From Streptomyces sp. R41 (GTDB lineage: Bacteria > Actinomycetota > Actinomycetes > Streptomycetales > Streptomycetaceae), in NCBI RefSeq assembly GCF_041053055.1, contig NZ_CP163443.1:7795001-7859000 (forward strand): a stretch of 64,000 bases of DNA. Direction: 5' to 3'. This document shows, piece by piece, positions 55,627 to 64,000 of this stretch. The notes beneath the pieces were generated by a model. The model was given only the letters and a program-made list of their open reading frames with translations, did no database searches and had not been told where the DNA came from. The translations under genes and the position numbers were made by a program. Position 1 is the first letter of the stretch. Each line of letters opens with the position of its first letter.

Positions 55627-55637
55627 GGCGGCCCACC

Positions 55638-56618
55638 ATGCATCCCTTCTCCTACACCCGCGTCTCCGACACCCGTGAAGCCCTCAAGGCCGGTGGCGCA
55701 GGTGGTCGTTACATCGCTGGGGGGACCACGCTGGTAGACCTGATGCGGGAGACCGTCGAGCGACCCGAGGCGCTGGTCGACATCTCCGGCCTGCCGCTCC
55801 GCGAAGTCACCGTCACCGAGCGCGGGGGTTTGCGCATCGGAGCGCTGGTGCAGATGGCCGAGGCCGCCGCGCACCCCAAGGTGCGCACGCTGTATCCCGT
55901 CATTTCCCAGGCCCTGGAACTGAGCGCGTCCGCCCAGCTGCGGAACATGGCCACCATCGGCGGCAACATCATGCAGCGCACCCGGTGCACCTACTTCCGT
56001 GATGTGACCGCTGCCTGCAACAAGCGTGAGCCCGGCTCGGGTTGCGCGGCGCGGGAGGGCTTCAACCGGATGCACGCGATCCTCGGCACCTCCGACGCCT
56101 GCGTGGCCACCCACCCTTCCGACGTGGCCGTGGCCTTCGCTGCCCTGGAGGCAACGGTGCATCTCCTCGGCCCAGAGGGCGCGCGCACCCTGCCGTTCGC
56201 CGACTTCCTGCTACGGCCCGGCACGACCCCCAACCGTGAACAAGCCCTCAGAAAGGGCGAGTTGATCACGGCTGTGGAGATCCCGACGCTTCCGCGTCCG
56301 CTCAAGTCCGGATACCTGAAGGTGCGCGACCGGCAGTCCTACGAGTTCGCCCTGACCTCGGCGGCGGTCGCGTTGCACGTCCGGGACGGGGTGATCCAGG
56401 AGGCGAAGGTCGCCGCCGGTGGGGTGGGGACCGTGCCGTGGAAACTGCCCGCCGTCGAGCAGCACCTCGTCGGCGAGCGTCCCTCGGAGTCCCTGTGGAC
56501 GTCCGCTGCTGCGCAGGCGGCGGACGGCGCCCGTCCCCTTCAGCACAACGGCTTCAAGGTCGAGCTCCTGAAGCGGACCGTCGAACGCCAGCTGCGCATC
56601 GTAGGAGGTACGAAGTGA
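55638..56618 (+). CDS. yagS: Aldehyde oxidoreductase FAD-binding subunit (YagS/PaoB type)
   Basis: 326 residues of the xanthine dehydrogenase FAD-subunit fold. YIAGGTTLVDLMR (near 25-37) and ATIGGNIMQRTRC bind FAD. The cysteine group RCTYFRD, ACNKREPGSGC is the extra [4Fe-4S] site typical of YagS. Its stop overlaps the start of the next gene by four bases. Confidence 0.92.
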   Translation: MHPFSYTRVSDTREALKAGGAGGRYIAGGTTLVDLMRETVERPEALVDISGLPLREVTVTERGGLRIGALVQMAEAAAHPKVRTLYPVISQALELSASAQLRNMATIGGNIMQRTRCTYFRDVTAACNKREPGSGCAAREGFNRMHAILGTSDACVATHPSDVAVAFAALEATVHLLGPEGARTLPFADFLLRPGTTPNREQALRKGELITAVEIPTLPRPLKSGYLKVRDRQSYEFALTSAAVALHVRDGVIQEAKVAAGGVGTVPWKLPAVEQHLVGERPSESLWTSAAAQAADGARPLQHNGFKVELLKRTVERQLRIVGGTK

Positions 56619-58807
56619 GCCCCCAGCCGCAGGCAGCCGTGGGCGCGCCGCTGTCCCGGGTGGACGGCCGGCTCAAGGTCACCGGCAAGGCCCTGTACGC
56701 CGCCGAGCACGACGCCGAAGGTGTGATGCACGCCGTCATCGTCGACGCGAGCATCGGACGTGGCCGCATCAGGTCCATCGACACACGCGCCGCCGAGAAA
56801 CACGCGGGCGTGCTGCGGGTGATTCACCACGGCAACGCCCCGAAACTGCCCTACCGCGACAACGCCGGGTCCAACAACCCGGCCGGGCGCAGACTTCGGG
56901 TCTTCCAGGACGACCAGGTGCTCTTCCACGGCCAGCCGGTCGCCGTCGTGGTGGCCACCACCCTGGAGGCCGCCCAGCACGGCGCCAGCCTGGTCAAGGT
57001 CCGCTACGACGCCGAGAAGCCCTCGACCGACATCACCAAGGCCGAGCCGGGCGAGCCGACGCCCTATGCGCGCGGGGATGCGGAAGCAGGGCTGCGCTCC
57101 TCGGCCGTACGGCTGGACCTGAAGTACGAAATGGCCCGAAACCATCACAACCCGATGGAGCCGCACGCCACCGTCGCCCGCTGGGAGGGCAACCGGCTGG
57201 CGGTGTGGGACAAGACGCAGTGGGTGATGGGCACGCACGACGAGATCGCCGCGGTCTTCGACCTCCCGGCGGACGCGGTGCGGGTCATCAACCCGTTCGT
57301 CGGCGGCGGCTTCGGCAGTGGACTGCGCTGCTGGCCACACACCATCGTCGCCGCGCTGGCCGCGCGGGTGACGCGGCGCCCGGTGAAGCTGGTGCTGTCG
57401 CGCAAGCAGATGTACTTCGGCACCGGTTTCCGGCCGGCCTACGAGTACCGGCTGCGCCTCGGCAGCGACCGGCGCGGCCGGCTGAACGCCGCGATCCACG
57501 ACATCGACCACGAGACCTCGTCGTACGAGACGTTCTTCGAGGCCGTCCTGGGCACGGGCCAGATGATGTACAGCATGCCCAACGTCCGCCAGGCGTACCG
57601 GCAGGTGCCGTTGGACGTGAACACCCCGATCTGGATGCGCGGGCCCGGCTTCGCCCCCGCGTCGTTCGTGATCGAGTCGGCCATGGACGAGCTCGCGCAC
57701 GAACTCGGCATCGATCCGATCGAGCTGCGCCGGCGCAACGAACCGGCCGAGGACGAGTCGACGAACGAGCCTTTCTCCTCCCGACGGCTGAGCGAGTGCT
57801 ACACGGTCGGCGCCCGCGAGTTCGGCTGGGACCGCCGCAACCCCAAGCCGCGCTCCACACGGGACGGGAACCTGCTGATCGGCCTGGGCATGGCCGCCGG
57901 GGCCTACGACTGCGGGCGGTATCCGGGGCAGGCCAGGGCGCGGCTGGATGCCGACGGCACGGCGGTCGTGGAGGCGGCCACCACCGACATGGGGCCGGGC
58001 ACGTACACGTCCCAGACCCAAGTCGCCGCGGACGCCCTCGGGTTGACCATGCGCGCGGTCACGTTCCGGCTGGGGGACTCGGAGTATCCGTTCACCTCGC
58101 CGCACGGCGGTTCGTCGACCATGGCCAGTGTCGGCTCGGCCGTCGTCGACGCCTGCAACAAGGTGCGGCAGCAGGCGATCAAGCTGGCCGTGGAGGACCG
58201 CGAGTCGCCGCTGTACGGGGTGAACGCGGACGACGTGGTCGTGCGCAACGGCCGACTGCACGACCGGAACAACACGGCGCGCGGAGAGACGTACAAGAGC
58301 CTGCTGGCCCGCAATGACCGCTCCCACCTGGAGGCGAACGGTTCTTACGAAGGGCCTGGCTCCGAGCGCTCCGCCTACTTCGCCTACAGCGCGACCTTCG
58401 CCGAGGTCTCGGTGGACGCGGACCTGGGGCTGGTGCGGGTGCGCAAGATGCTCGGCGTATACGACGCGGGGCGGATCATCAGCCCCAAGCTCGCCGAGAG
58501 CCAGGCGTTCGGCGGGATCGTGGGCGGCATCGGCCAGGCGCTGTTGGAGCACACGGTCACCGACCACCACGACGGGCGGATCGTGAACTCCAGCCTTGCC
58601 GACTACCTCGTGCCCGTGAACGCCGACGTCCCCGAGATCAGGTCGATCTACCTGGAGGGCGAGGACAACGCCGGCAACCTGCTGGGCGTCAAGGGACTCG
58701 GCGAGGTCGTCCAGGTCGGTGTGGCGGCCGCGATCGGCAACGCGGTCTTCAACGCCACCGGCCGACGGATCCGTCAACTGCCCATCACCGCCGAGGCGTT
58801 GCTCTGA
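56615..58807 (+). CDS. yagR: Aldehyde oxidoreductase molybdenum subunit (YagR/PaoC type)
   Basis: 730 residues, the usual size. Molybdopterin contacts include FVGGGFGSGLRCW (near 228-240) and the Gly-rich ATTDMGPGTYTSQTQVAAD. The catalytic Glu lies in GVKGLGEVVQ near residue 703. Oxidises aldehydes to acids with a cytosine-type molybdenum cofactor; the Tat signal on YagT would carry the complex out. AGGAGG precedes GTG 56615. Confidence 0.93.
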   Translation: MSPQPQAAVGAPLSRVDGRLKVTGKALYAAEHDAEGVMHAVIVDASIGRGRIRSIDTRAAEKHAGVLRVIHHGNAPKLPYRDNAGSNNPAGRRLRVFQDDQVLFHGQPVAVVVATTLEAAQHGASLVKVRYDAEKPSTDITKAEPGEPTPYARGDAEAGLRSSAVRLDLKYEMARNHHNPMEPHATVARWEGNRLAVWDKTQWVMGTHDEIAAVFDLPADAVRVINPFVGGGFGSGLRCWPHTIVAALAARVTRRPVKLVLSRKQMYFGTGFRPAYEYRLRLGSDRRGRLNAAIHDIDHETSSYETFFEAVLGTGQMMYSMPNVRQAYRQVPLDVNTPIWMRGPGFAPASFVIESAMDELAHELGIDPIELRRRNEPAEDESTNEPFSSRRLSECYTVGAREFGWDRRNPKPRSTRDGNLLIGLGMAAGAYDCGRYPGQARARLDADGTAVVEAATTDMGPGTYTSQTQVAADALGLTMRAVTFRLGDSEYPFTSPHGGSSTMASVGSAVVDACNKVRQQAIKLAVEDRESPLYGVNADDVVVRNGRLHDRNNTARGETYKSLLARNDRSHLEANGSYEGPGSERSAYFAYSATFAEVSVDADLGLVRVRKMLGVYDAGRIISPKLAESQAFGGIVGGIGQALLEHTVTDHHDGRIVNSSLADYLVPVNADVPEIRSIYLEGEDNAGNLLGVKGLGEVVQVGVAAAIGNAVFNATGRRIRQLPITAEALL

Positions 58808-58828
58808 CGACACCGCCTCCATAGACGG

Positions 58829-58864
58829 GTCCGGCAGCCGAACCCCCCCGTACGGCTGCCGGAC
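58829..58864 (+). terminator. Hairpin after yagR
   Basis: A 12-bp perfect stem, 58829-58840 with 58853-58864, loop of 12. It lies inside the operon before xdhC, so may be a partial terminator. Confidence 0.6.
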
Positions 58865-58957
58865 CTCCCAGGGTCGTCGCCGCGTATGCGCCCCCGTGGA
58901 CGCGGCGGCGACCCGACCCACCTTCTGCGACAGCGACCGTCTGTTCTGGAGACCCTC

Positions 58958-60109
58958 ATGCTGAACATCGCGGACACACTGCACCGCTGGTGCCGCGAGG
59001 AACGCCCCTTCGCGCTCGCCACCGTCGTCGACGTCACCGGCAGCGCACCCTTGCCCATCGGTACGTCGGTGGCGGTGGACGAGGATGGCAACGCCATCGG
59101 CAGCATCTCCGGTGGCTGTGTCGAGGGGGCGGTATACGAGCTGTGTCGGCAGGTGCTGCGGGACCGAGGCATCCCCCAGCGCGCGTGGTTTGGCTACTCC
59201 GACGACGACGCTTTCGCCGTGGGCCTGACCTGCGGCGGGGAACTCGACGTACTTGTGCAGCGTGTCGACCCGGCCGCCCAGCCGCATCTCGGCGCGGCGC
59301 TTGCCGAGGCGGTCGAGGGACGGCCCGCCGCAGTCGCCCAGGTCGTGGACGGGCCCGGGGGATTGCTCGGCGCCACTTTGAGCGTCCTCGGCGACAGCTG
59401 GATCGCCGACCGCGCGCTCGGCGACGGGCCGACCGGCCGGGCCGTGGGAGACCGCGCCACCGCCCAACTCCGCAGCGGAAGCACCGGACTTGTCTCTCTC
59501 GGCGGAGACGCCGACACCTGCCCCGAGCAGCTCACTGTCCTCGTCCACGCGGCCACCACCCGTCCCCGCATGCTCATCTTCGGCGCCATCGACTTCGCCG
59601 CCGCCCTCGCCCAGGCCGGCCGCTTCCTCGGCTACCACGTCACCGTGTGCGACGCCCGCCCCGTCTTCGCCACCGAAGCCCGTTTCCCGTACGCCGACGA
59701 GGTGGTCGTCGACTGGCCCCACCGCTATCTGGCACAGACGACCGTGGACGCCCGGACCGCCGTCTGCGTCCTGACCCACGACGCCAAGTTCGACATCCCC
59801 CTGCTCCAGCTCGCCCTCGAACTGCCCGTCGGCTACGTCGGCGCGATGGGCTCCCGCCGCACCCACGACGAACGTCTGCGCCGTCTGCGTGAAGTAGGGG
59901 TCACGGACGGGCAGTTGGCCCAGCTGCGCTCCCCGATCGGCCTCGACCTCGGTGCCCGCACCCCCGAGGAGACGGCCATCTCCATCACCGCCGAGATCAT
60001 CGCCCACGCCAACCGGAGGACCGGCCTGCCCTTGGCTCGGGTCAGCGGCCCGATCCACCGCGTTTCCGGCGCTGCTTCAGACATTCATGAGGTGTGCGAT
60101 TTTCTGTGA
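58958..60109 (+). CDS. XdhC/CoxI family molybdenum cofactor maturation protein
   Basis: 383 residues. N-terminal XdhC domain (about 10-90: ATVVDVTGSAPLPIGTSVAV, SGGCVEGAV) and a C-terminal Rossmann domain (about 205-350: LIFGAIDFAAALAQAGRFLGY, VGAMGSRRTHDERLRRL). Loads the sulfurated cofactor onto the YagTSR enzyme. TGGAGA precedes ATG 58958. Confidence 0.92.
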   Translation: MLNIADTLHRWCREERPFALATVVDVTGSAPLPIGTSVAVDEDGNAIGSISGGCVEGAVYELCRQVLRDRGIPQRAWFGYSDDDAFAVGLTCGGELDVLVQRVDPAAQPHLGAALAEAVEGRPAAVAQVVDGPGGLLGATLSVLGDSWIADRALGDGPTGRAVGDRATAQLRSGSTGLVSLGGDADTCPEQLTVLVHAATTRPRMLIFGAIDFAAALAQAGRFLGYHVTVCDARPVFATEARFPYADEVVVDWPHRYLAQTTVDARTAVCVLTHDAKFDIPLLQLALELPVGYVGAMGSRRTHDERLRRLREVGVTDGQLAQLRSPIGLDLGARTPEETAISITAEIIAHANRRTGLPLARVSGPIHRVSGAASDIHEVCDFL

Positions 60110-60124
60110 CCTTCCTTTGAAGGC

Positions 60125-60379
60125 GTGAGCGGAACGGGAAGCTTCTACGACGAGTCCACTGTCACACGGGACGTCCACCAGTTCCGCGCCACCGCCCGCC
60201 CCGGCAACTCGGGCGAACCGGTGCTGACCACTGACGGGCAGGTGTACGGGATGGTCTTCGCCCGTTCCTCCGCCCACCCGGAAACGGGGTACGCGCTCGC
60301 TGCCGACGAGCTGCGCGGCCTCGCCGAGCAGGGCGCCCGGGCTGACGGGCCCGTCGGGACACGGGCTGTTTCCTCGTAG
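60125..60379 (+). pseudogene. C-terminal remnant of a MarP-like serine protease
   Basis: About 84 codons matching the end of the trypsin-like MarP family: VTRDVHQFRATARPGNSGEP (nucleophile Ser, with Glu in place of the usual second Gly), VYGMVFARSSAHPETGYAL. A stop precedes it at 60119-60121, and the membrane domain and the His and Asp of the triad are missing. It is a truncated leftover at the edge of the xdhC operon. Confidence 0.75.
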
Positions 60380-60602
60380 CAGCCGGCGCGGCCCGGCACG
60401 TACGCGTCCCCGTCCCCGCGGGTGACACCGGTGGGGACGGACGCGGCGCCACTATGCTGCGAAGGGGCCTCGAACGAGCTGCGGGGAACGGGCGGCAGCA
60501 TCGGCCGGGTTGCGGCACGGCGAGGGCGTCACCCTGGCTGACGAAGAGGACACCCTGGCCGGCGAATCCGTGGCCCAGCACCGTCGGGTCGCTCCTGCTG
60601 GT

Positions 60603-61190
60603 TCATGCCGTCGCAGGGAAGAGGCGCTGGACGGCGGCGACGATGGCTGCCCGGCGGGTCGCCAGGAAGGCGTCGCGTTTCTCGCCGAGGGGGGCGAGGT
60701 CGGTCTGGCCGGCCCACGACAGAGCCAGCTGACTGACGAACACCAGGATGTCCTCGGGCTCCCATGCGGGATCGAGGTGGCCGGCGTCCTGTGCTTTGCG
60801 CAGCTGCTCGATCTTGCGGCGCAGGGACTCCTGGAACGGGTCATCGGGGGGAGTCTCCCCGGCCGGAAGTTCCAGTTGGCCCCACATCATCAGCCGGTGG
60901 CGTTCGGGGTGGCGGATGGCGTGGTCATGCATGCGGCCGGCGTAGCCCGGAAGGTCGGCGGGATCCAGGGGAACGGCTTCGGCCATGGCCGCGAGCTCCC
61001 GGCCGACGACGAACCGGTAGAGCGCCTCCTTGCTGCGGAAGTACGCATAGACGCGTTCTTTGCTGGTACGCGCTGCCTTGGCGATCCGCTCGACCCGCGC
61101 TCCCGCGATGCCGTGGCGGGCGAATTCGGCGGTGGCCGCGGAAATGATGCGGTCACTGGTGGCGTCGGTGACGCTGCTACGGGAGGCCAT
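60603..61190 (-). CDS. TetR family repressor of the adjacent aldo/keto reductase
   Basis: 195 residues. TetR helix-turn-helix at about 10-56 (IISAATAEFARHGIAGARVE, TSKERVYAYFRSKEALYRF), then a ligand domain. ATG 61190 is preceded by a region with two 17-bp inverted repeats (61207 and 61254) shared with the divergent reductase gene, so it probably represses both. Ligand unknown, perhaps an aldehyde. The 220 bases downstream (60380-60602) show no identifiable gene. Confidence 0.9.
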   Translation of the reverse strand: MASRSSVTDATSDRIISAATAEFARHGIAGARVERIAKAARTSKERVYAYFRSKEALYRFVVGRELAAMAEAVPLDPADLPGYAGRMHDHAIRHPERHRLMMWGQLELPAGETPPDDPFQESLRRKIEQLRKAQDAGHLDPAWEPEDILVFVSQLALSWAGQTDLAPLGEKRDAFLATRRAAIVAAVQRLFPATA

Positions 61191-61206
61191 GGCGCCCAGT
61201 TTAACC

Positions 61207-61223
61207 AACCGAACCGTTCGGTT
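61207..61223. promoter_or_regulatory. TetR operator 1
   Basis: AACCGAACCGTTCGGTT, a perfect 8-1-8 inverted repeat 17 bases before the repressor start codon. Confidence 0.85.
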
Positions 61224-61253
61224 TGGCAGCGGCGACTGATAGCTGTATGTTCG

Positions 61254-61270
61254 AACCGAACAGTTTGGTT
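61254..61270. promoter_or_regulatory. TetR operator 2
   Basis: AACCGAACAGTTTGGTT, the same repeat with one mismatch, 20 bases before the reductase start; 47 bases from operator 1. Confidence 0.83.
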
Positions 61271-61289
61271 TGACATGCAGGAGTAGATC

Positions 61290-62228
61290 ATGCAGCAGCG
61301 CAATCTGGGCCGTCAGGGCCTGACCGTCTCCGAGATCGGCTACGGCGCGATGGGCACCGCAGTCGGCTACGGCCCCTCGGACGACACCGGGTCGATCGCC
61401 GCGATCCGCCGCGCTCACGAGCTCGGCGTGACCCACTTCGACACCGCGGAGATGTACGGCTGGGGAGAGGGCGAGAAGCTGCTTGGCAACGCTCTGGCCC
61501 CGATCCGCGACGAGGTGACGATCGCGACCAAGTTCGGCCTCACCCCGACCTTCGCTCCGAACTCGAAGCCGGAGCACATCCGGGAGGTCGTCGAGAACAG
61601 CCTCCGCAACCTGAACGTCGACGTGATCGACGTGCTCTACCAGCACGGCCCCGACCCGAGCGTCCCGATCGAGGACGTGGTCGGTGTGATGAAGGAGTTC
61701 GTCGACGCGGGCAAGGTCAAGTACCTCGGTTTGTCCAACACCGACAGCGACGCCATCCGTCGCGCCCACGCGGTGCACCCGATCTCGGTCCTGCAGCACG
61801 AGTACTCGATCTTCGCCCACGACTCCGAGCAGTTCTTCCCCGTACTGGAGGAGCTCGGCATCGGCCTGGTCGCCTACTCCCCGCTCGCCCGCGGTTTCCT
61901 CAGTGGCGCGGTCAAGTCCCGTGAGCACTACGACGCGAGCGACTTCCGCCAGATGATTCCCTGGTGGGCTCCGGAGAACTTCGACCAGAACCTCTCCATC
62001 GTCAGTGAGCTGACCAAGCTCGCGGAGAGCAAGGGCGTCAGCCTGTCCCAGCTCGCCCTGGTCTGGCTGCTGGCGAAGAAGGACTACATCGTCCCGATCC
62101 CCGGCTCGCGCAACCCCGAGCGCGTCGCGCAGAACGTCGCGGCCGCCGACCTCAAGCTGACCGCCGACGACCTCGCCCGCATCGACGAGATCGCACCCGA
62201 CGGCGGCATCGGCGGACGAGGTATGTGA
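61290..62228 (+). CDS. Aldo/keto reductase
   Basis: 312 residues, TIM barrel with the full catalytic tetrad Asp51, Tyr56, Lys81 and His119 (YQHGPDP). The C-terminal cofactor loop VPIPGSRNPERVAQNVAA binds NADPH. Close in style to the YakC/AKR13 group, which reduces aldehydes such as methylglyoxal. AGGAG lies before ATG 61290. Controlled by the TetR repressor through the double operator. Confidence 0.93.
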   Translation: MQQRNLGRQGLTVSEIGYGAMGTAVGYGPSDDTGSIAAIRRAHELGVTHFDTAEMYGWGEGEKLLGNALAPIRDEVTIATKFGLTPTFAPNSKPEHIREVVENSLRNLNVDVIDVLYQHGPDPSVPIEDVVGVMKEFVDAGKVKYLGLSNTDSDAIRRAHAVHPISVLQHEYSIFAHDSEQFFPVLEELGIGLVAYSPLARGFLSGAVKSREHYDASDFRQMIPWWAPENFDQNLSIVSELTKLAESKGVSLSQLALVWLLAKKDYIVPIPGSRNPERVAQNVAAADLKLTADDLARIDEIAPDGGIGGRGM

Positions 62229-62311
62229 CGCCCCTGCCCGCCGGCGCCTGGCTGACTGCTACGGGCAGGCAACCCGCACTCATCGTTCAACTCGTGTGTA
62301 ACGGGCGCCTG

Positions 62312-62965
62312 TTACCTGGCGGCGCGTACCAGGCGCAGGTAGCGGTCCCAGTCCCAGTACGGGCCCGGGTCGGTGTGCGTGGCACCGGGGACCTCGTGGT
62401 GGCCGACGATGTGCTCGCGGTCGACGGGGATGTCGTAGCGGGCGCTGATGTCGGCCGCCAACTCGGCGGAGGCTTGGTAGGCGAAATGGGTGAACCAGCG
62501 GTCCGGTGCGTCGACGAAGCCCTCGTGCTCGATGCCGATGCTGCGTTCGTTCCACTCCCGGTTGCCCGCGTGGTACGCCACGTCCGCCTCCCGGACCAGC
62601 TGTGCAACGTGTCCGTCGGAGGCGCGAACCAGGTAGTGGGCAGCGGCACGGTGCCCCGGGTCCTGGAAGGCCCGGGCGGCGGCGGTGAAGCGGGACTGGG
62701 TGACGTGGATGACGATGCGGTCGACGGTGTAGTCGTCGGGCCGGTCGGCGTACCGGTAGTTGGCGGCCGACGCGGCGATCCACTGGGCGGAGGAGTGGTC
62801 GACAGTTCCGTTCCGGAGCGCCGCACGCTGCCCCTGGAGCGCGCCGGCGCTGACCGCCGCCCCGCCCAGGCCGACGACGAGTGCGGCCCCCGCGCCCAGG
62901 AGGACGGCTCGGCGGGTGGGAGTGGGACAGGCCGATGGCGGCTGGGCGGGGTGTCTGTCGTTCAT
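62312..62965 (-). CDS. Exported N-acetylmuramoyl-L-alanine amidase (Amidase_2)
   Basis: 217 residues. A twin-arginine-like signal (TRRAVLLGAGAALVVGLGGA, residues about 18-40) is followed by the amidase domain. Zinc ligands: His in IVIHVTQ (near 87), His in the GATHTDPG motif (near 198) and the Asp two residues on. AAHYLVRASDG, HAGNREWNERSIGIEHEG are family blocks. Cleaves the glycan-peptide bond of peptidoglycan. ATG 62965 has AAGGACAG upstream. Confidence 0.9.
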   Translation of the reverse strand: MNDRHPAQPPSACPTPTRRAVLLGAGAALVVGLGGAAVSAGALQGQRAALRNGTVDHSSAQWIAASAANYRYADRPDDYTVDRIVIHVTQSRFTAAARAFQDPGHRAAAHYLVRASDGHVAQLVREADVAYHAGNREWNERSIGIEHEGFVDAPDRWFTHFAYQASAELAADISARYDIPVDREHIVGHHEVPGATHTDPGPYWDWDRYLRLVRAAR

Positions 62966-63106
62966 GGCGTTGCTGTCCTTGAGGCGGGAAAGGTGCGCGC
63001 CGGCCTTCTGCCGGGATTGCGGCAGAGAGCCGATCACGACGGCTTCGTGCCCTGGCAGGGCACATCGCGCCGTCCGTCTGCCGCTCGGCAGGCGTGGTTC
63101 CCGTGG

Positions 63107-63976
63107 TCAGGCGAGAGGAGGAGAGGCCGTCAGGTTCTGGTCGGCGGCCCATGAGGCGAGGATGCGCAGCCGCTCGTGGGTGGGGGAGCCGGGTGCGGCC
63201 GTCCAGACGGTGAGGTGCTGGTCGGGGTCGGTGTTGGCGGTCAGGGTGTCCCAGTCCAGGACGAGTTCGCCGACCACCGGGTGGTTGAGGGTCTTCGTGC
63301 CCACCGTGCGGGCCGCGACACGGTGGTCGCCCCACCACTGGGCGAACTGCTTGTCGCGCAGGGACAGTTCACCGACCAGCTCCATGAGGCGGGGGTCCTC
63401 GGGATACTTCGCGGCTTCCATCCGCAGCTGTGCCACGGCGAGCCGCGCCGAGGTCTCCCAGTCGGCGTACAGGGTGCGCATGGCCGGATCCGTGAAGCTG
63501 ATCCGCGGGTAGTTGCGGTGCTTCTCCGGGATCCGGGAGAAGTCGGTGACCAGCGCTGCCGCCAGCGCGTTCCAGGCCAGGATGTCCCCGCGCCGGCCCT
63601 GCACGATGGCCGGGGTGGCGGTGAGATCGTCCAGCACGCGCTGCAACTGCGGCTGGACCTTCTGCCGCCCCCGGCTGCGGGCGCGGGTGGTGGTCTTGCC
63701 GGCGAGCTGGAAGAGATAGCCGCGTTCGTCGTCATCGAGATGGAGCACCCGGGCGAGCGTGTCCAGCACGGGTGCGGACGCCTGCATACGGCCCTGTTCG
63801 AGACGCGTGTAGTAGTCGGTGCTGATGCTGGCGAGCTGGGCGACCTCTTCGCGGCGCAGCCCGGCGACCCGGCGGGGGCCACCGTTGTCGGGCAGGCCGA
63901 CGGTGCGCGGGCTCAGCTCGGCGCGGCGCTTCTTGAGGAATTCTCCCAGCTCGTTGAGGGGAACATTGCCGGTCAT
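63107..63976 (-). CDS. MmyB-like helix-turn-helix transcriptional regulator (third copy)
   Basis: 289 residues, a paralogue of the regulators at 46713 and 49922: LGEFLKKRRAELSPRTVGLP, ISTDYYTRLEQGRMQASA, ILAWNALAAALVTDFSRIP, QFAQWWGDHRVA. ATG 63976 gives the same length as the 49922 copy and has GGGCGG before it; ATG 63988 is possible. Its promoter lies past the window, so its operator cannot be checked. Confidence 0.9.
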   Translation of the reverse strand: MTGNVPLNELGEFLKKRRAELSPRTVGLPDNGGPRRVAGLRREEVAQLASISTDYYTRLEQGRMQASAPVLDTLARVLHLDDDERGYLFQLAGKTTTRARSRGRQKVQPQLQRVLDDLTATPAIVQGRRGDILAWNALAAALVTDFSRIPEKHRNYPRISFTDPAMRTLYADWETSARLAVAQLRMEAAKYPEDPRLMELVGELSLRDKQFAQWWGDHRVAARTVGTKTLNHPVVGELVLDWDTLTANTDPDQHLTVWTAAPGSPTHERLRILASWAADQNLTASPPLA

Positions 63977-64000
63977 GCCGCCCAGCATGACACCGAACGC

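Noticed and set aside
56540..60058. 1172-codon minus-strand frame
   Set aside because: Shadow of yagR and xdhC.

Overview
The window is chromosomal DNA of a Streptomyces or very close relative. The evidence is very high G+C with almost only G or C at third codon positions, genes typical of the genus (SepH, CutRS, KdpDE, DUF3710, DUF4193, DUF5998, an actinobacterial ferrochelatase with C-terminal cluster cysteines), a DasR-type dre site at ptsH and a c-di-AMP riboswitch before an M23 peptidase.

Positions 1-41650 are a conserved core with intact genes. In order they hold: parC (partial, minus); a pair of M16 peptidases; a riboswitch-controlled M23 peptidase; a GntR regulator; ptsH; a PatA-like acetyltransferase; DUF5998, phosphodiesterase and thymidine kinase genes; a VOC protein; rhodanese; sepH; a membrane protein; a lactone oxidase with an MFS transporter; hemH with an inositol phosphatase; cutRS; DUF4193; DUF3093; a thioesterase; dut; DUF3710; a lyase; an orphan ABC ATPase; kdpDE; an OB-fold protein; DUF3159; two RCK (TrkA) proteins; a KimA-like permease; and a TRAM-domain RNA methyltransferase. 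The block from DUF4193 to the methyltransferase resembles, from memory, a conserved actinobacterial gene order, here interrupted by the lyase-ABC-kdpDE segment. Potassium control (KdpDE, two RCK proteins, a KimA-like transporter) recurs.

Positions 41650-64000 are accessory and partly decayed. Broken genes include an Excalibur-domain remnant, a frameshifted PLP decarboxylase, a reductase (SDR) and an antiporter fused tail to tail by a deletion, a frameshifted MmyB-like regulator, an alpha/beta hydrolase with a stop and a deletion, and the tail of a MarP-like protease. Intact genes form a theme of aldehyde, carbonyl and quinone handling: two zinc alcohol dehydrogenases, a flavodoxin-fold reductase, a DJ-1/PfpI protein, a MoaF-like protein, an NTF2-like protein, a 14-helix exporter, a YagTSR-type molybdenum aldehyde oxidoreductase with XdhC, and an aldo/keto reductase with its TetR regulator. 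Three MmyB-like regulators lie among them.

The most notable observation is a 17-bp inverted repeat, RGGGA-N7-YTCCY, found seven times, always between genes and always with a spacer of exactly seven, at the promoters of this accessory cluster (46660-54833). It is the best candidate for an undescribed MmyB-family regulon. Other points of interest are seven perfect copies of a 24-bp repeat before hemH, a 31-codon membrane peptide gene beside the potassium genes, a set of probable leaderless starts, and an inverted-repeat-rich leader before the DUF4193 gene.
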